Shown here: positions 13,540 through 15,438 of the stretch, piece by piece
Numbering within the stretch: position 1 is the first letter of the stretch
How the letters are laid out: every line of letters begins with the position of its first letter
From: Armatimonadota bacterium
GTDB lineage: Bacteria > Armatimonadota > Fimbriimonadia > Fimbriimonadales > ATM1
Assembly (NCBI GenBank): GCA_003695835.1
Contig: RFHN01000063.1
Location: 1 to 15,438 of the forward strand
Length of the DNA: 15,438 bases
Reading direction: 5' to 3'
Program-made: the position numbers and the translations under genes
Notes under the pieces: model-generated
Databases searched by the model: none
Seen by the model: only the letters and a program-made list of their open reading frames with translations
What the model was told of the DNA's origin: nothing

Positions 13540-14604
13540 ATGCCGAAAGGTGAATATCTTCAGTACGGCGGCCAAGCGGTCATCGAAGGGGTCATGATGA
13601 GGTCGCCGCGTTTCTTTGCGGTGGCGTGTCGCGCGCCGGACGGTCGCATCATCGTGCATTCTGAGCCGGTGGCGAAGACGTGGGTCGGTCGCCTGACATG
13701 GCTCAAGAAACCGTTCCTACGAGGGACGCTTGCGCTGTTCGACGCCATGGCGCTCGGCATCCGCGCTCTGCAGTTCGCCGCGCAGGTTCAGACCGAGGAA
13801 CCGCAGAAGAAGGAAGAAGTCCCGGAGAAGAACGGAGCGCCAACGGAAACGACGCGTACCGAAGAGGGTTCGGAGATGGTCCACGCTAAAGGGGACGAGG
13901 GTTCTTCTCTCATGAAAATCAGCGTGGTCGGCGCGATGATCACCGGATTGGCGATCGGAGTATTCCTGTTCGTGATGTTGCCGGTCTGGCTGGCGCAGCC
14001 GGTTCGAAACGCAGGCGGGTCGCTCATCGTAACGAACCTGATCGAGGGCGTCATCAAGGCCGCTATCTTCCTGGGCTACATTGCCCTGATCGGCCAGATG
14101 AAAGAGATCAAAGAGGTATTCAAGTACCACGGCGCGGAACACAAGGCGATCAACGCGATGGAGGCGGGTCAGGACCTGACGTTGGAGAATGCGCGCGCCC
14201 AGACGCGGCTTCACCCCCGCTGCGGAACGTCGTTCGCGATCATCGTGCTCTTGCTGTCCATCATCGTCTTCACCTTCTTGCCGCGGGAGTACGGAATGCC
14301 TTCCGTCATTCTGGACACCTTTGTAAGAATCGGCCTAAAACTTCTCGTGATCCCGTTGATTGCGGGAGTGGCGTACGAGGCGATTCGCCTGGCGGGCACG
14401 TTCCGGGACGAACGCTGGGTGAAGATTCTCTTCGCCCCGGGCCTTGCGACACAGTATCTGACCACGCGCGAGCCGCGAGACGATCAGATCGAGGTTGCCC
14501 TCGTGGCCCTGCGCACCGTAATCAAGCGGGAACAGGAGGAGGCGTCCCAGCAAGAATCGGAGCCTTCGGAGGTGCCTGCTGGCGCCCCCGAAATCGCCAA
14601 CTAA
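13540..14604 (+). CDS. DUF1385-family (YqhQ-like) membrane protein
   Basis: 354 aa. The family is widespread in Firmicutes, Chloroflexi and Armatimonadota and has no settled function. Motifs: YGGQAVIEGVMMRSP (9-23), KYHGAEHKAINAME (195-208), HPRCGTSF (225-232) and LFAPGLATQYLTTREP (297-312); the conserved His and Cys residues could bind a metal, which is conjecture. About four membrane segments (roughly 127-151, 166-185, 231-248, 262-283). Residues 83-122 form a Glu/Lys/Thr-rich, probably disordered insertion, and the C-terminal 25 residues are similarly acidic. Homology begins at MPKGEYLQYGG, so the ATG at 13540 is chosen although the frame is open to 13489. It is followed after 49 bp by the HDOD gene. 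Confidence 0.92.
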   Translation: MPKGEYLQYGGQAVIEGVMMRSPRFFAVACRAPDGRIIVHSEPVAKTWVGRLTWLKKPFLRGTLALFDAMALGIRALQFAAQVQTEEPQKKEEVPEKNGAPTETTRTEEGSEMVHAKGDEGSSLMKISVVGAMITGLAIGVFLFVMLPVWLAQPVRNAGGSLIVTNLIEGVIKAAIFLGYIALIGQMKEIKEVFKYHGAEHKAINAMEAGQDLTLENARAQTRLHPRCGTSFAIIVLLLSIIVFTFLPREYGMPSVILDTFVRIGLKLLVIPLIAGVAYEAIRLAGTFRDERWVKILFAPGLATQYLTTREPRDDQIEVALVALRTVIKREQEEASQQESEPSEVPAGAPEIAN

Positions 14605-14639
14605 GCTTACGGAACCTGTAAAAGGACGGGCGATCCGCC

Positions 14640-14645
14640 GATACT
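14640..14645 (+). promoter_or_regulatory. Candidate -10 box for the HDOD gene, possibly leaderless
   Basis: GATACT (4 of 6 to consensus) ends 8 nt before the GTG at 14654. TGTAAA at 14617-14622 is a poor -35 match at 17 nt. This is weak by itself, but it agrees with the spacing found at rnhB and larA. Confidence 0.3.
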
Positions 14646-14653
14646 TTTGGTAG

Positions 14654-15438
14654 GTGGAGTTACCTCGGTTAGCGCTCCAAATTGGCAGAAGCGAAAAGAT
14701 TGCAGTTATGCCGCACGTCGCTCTTAAGGCTTTGAAGATGTGCGCGATGGAGGGCGTTGCGCCGAAGGATCTCGAAATCGTGCTCTCCACAGATCCCGGA
14801 TTGTCCGCAAAGATTCTCAAACTGGCGAACTCGCCGCTCTACACCATGGGGCAGGAGATTCGAACGGTCGGTGGCGCCGTACAGCTCCTCGGCCTACGCA
14901 CCGTGCGGAGTGTCATTTATGCCGCGGCCTATGAGGAAGCGATAGCGGGTATTGGATGTTCGCTCGACAAGAAAGCCCTCTGGGCGCACAGCCTCGCGAC
15001 GGCGATCGGCGCGCGACTCTTCGCCAATAGCCACGGCGTAGACGCGGAAGACGCTTACACGGCCGGCTTGCTTCATCGGATTGGGCTTGTCACGCTTGCG
15101 AAGGTTGCGCCCGAGATCGTGGACAAGCTGCTCGAGCAGAGCCGCACGGAGGGCAGGCCGCTCCACGAAGTCGCCGCAGAGGTTATCGGCTTCCGGCCGG
15201 GAGATTTGGGCGCCGTCGTCGCCGAGCGGTGGAACCTGGGCAAGGTCGTGGCTGCAGCCGCGCGCTACTACTGGAATCCGGACCTGGACCAAGACCCTGA
15301 AACGAACCGCATGACGACCTGTGTTGGAGTTGCTCACTGGTTCGCTTCCCGCATTACGGCGGAGCCGACGACGCCGGTCCCTACTTCGGAGGTCGTGAAG
15401 AGGATCTTGGACGATCTCGGAGAAGACGGGTGTACGGA
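14654..15438 (+). CDS. HDOD-domain protein, 3' partial
   Basis: 261 codons are in the window and the frame is still open at the right edge. HDOD domains are catalytically dead relatives of HD phosphohydrolases, found in bacterial signalling proteins. Visible: MPHVALKALKM (19-29), STDPGLSAKILKLANSPLY (45-63), the following helix with a conserved LLGLRTV stretch, and AGLLHRIGLVTLAK where the His-Asp of true HD enzymes is His141-Arg142. A second half after the HDOD domain would lie outside the window. The frame opens after TAG at 14651; GTG at 14654 gives 18 residues before Met19 (14708), which extend the first helix (ELPRLALQIGRSEKIAV) and suit the family, so GTG is preferred. Neither start has a good Shine-Dalgarno. 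Confidence 0.88.
   Translation, partial: MELPRLALQIGRSEKIAVMPHVALKALKMCAMEGVAPKDLEIVLSTDPGLSAKILKLANSPLYTMGQEIRTVGGAVQLLGLRTVRSVIYAAAYEEAIAGIGCSLDKKALWAHSLATAIGARLFANSHGVDAEDAYTAGLLHRIGLVTLAKVAPEIVDKLLEQSRTEGRPLHEVAAEVIGFRPGDLGAVVAERWNLGKVVAAAARYYWNPDLDQDPETNRMTTCVGVAHWFASRITAEPTTPVPTSEVVKRILDDLGEDGCT

Noticed and set aside
14623..14648. Possible terminator after DUF1385 (GGCG-ATC-CGCC then TTTT)
   Set aside because: Only a 4-bp stem, and the T-run is separated and short; it also overlaps the proposed HDOD promoter.
1..15438. CRISPR array, IS element, prophage, toxin-antitoxin or biosynthetic cluster
   Set aside because: No regularly spaced repeats, transposase or integrase motifs, or small paired toxin-like genes were seen; all space is filled by recognisable chromosomal genes.

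Overview
The window is ordinary-looking bacterial chromosome: moderately GC-rich, gene-dense, with short intergenic gaps and mostly single-copy housekeeping genes. The lineage is most likely Armatimonadota (Fimbriimonas-like). This is an inference from the combination of a short-leader pseudopilin ending in H-X9-DG, a PEP-CTERM protein, a DUF1385 protein, a membrane EtfD-type iron-sulfur protein and many operons without Shine-Dalgarno sequences. Planctomycetes share some of these traits, and no single marker here is decisive. No phage, IS element, CRISPR array, toxin-antitoxin pair or defence island was seen, and no gap longer than 300 bases exists.

Layout. Plus strand, 2-5643: an unidentified protein whose coding frame runs off the left edge; rpsT (S20); a phosphatidylserine-decarboxylase-like protein; a large membrane protein with [4Fe-4S] and CCG domains (EtfD/heterodisulfide-reductase type); acpS; purN. 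The last three are joined by TGATG stop/start overlaps. Minus strand, 5613-6562: rnhB then yraN, overlapping each other, with yraN also running tail-to-tail into purN. Plus strand, 6674-7354: a PEP-CTERM exported protein, overlapping lipB tail-to-tail. Minus strand, 7311-9322: larA-family gene then lipB (ATGA overlap). Plus strand, 9416-10154: a pseudopilin-like H-X9-DG protein and tRNA-Trp. Minus strand, 10183-13500: M20 peptidase, DUF192 lipoprotein, beta-CASP nuclease (RNase J type), packed as an operon. Plus strand, 13540-15438: DUF1385 membrane protein and an HDOD-domain protein cut by the right edge.

The genes do not form one pathway. They cover translation (rpsT, tRNA-Trp), RNA turnover (RNase HII, RNase J-like), purine synthesis (purN), acyl-carrier and lipoate modification (acpS, lipB), phospholipid metabolism (psd-like), electron transfer into the quinone pool (EtfD-like), and cell-surface proteins (PEP-CTERM, pseudopilin, DUF192).

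Most interesting points: (1) the psd-like protein keeps the Gly-Ser cleavage motif and the His motif but has Tyr where the family has the Asp of SPADG; (2) a recurring -10-like hexamer sits 8-10 nt upstream of five start codons that lack a Shine-Dalgarno, suggesting leaderless transcripts; (3) two convergent gene pairs overlap in their coding ends. I did not find convincing evidence of a wholly new multi-gene system.
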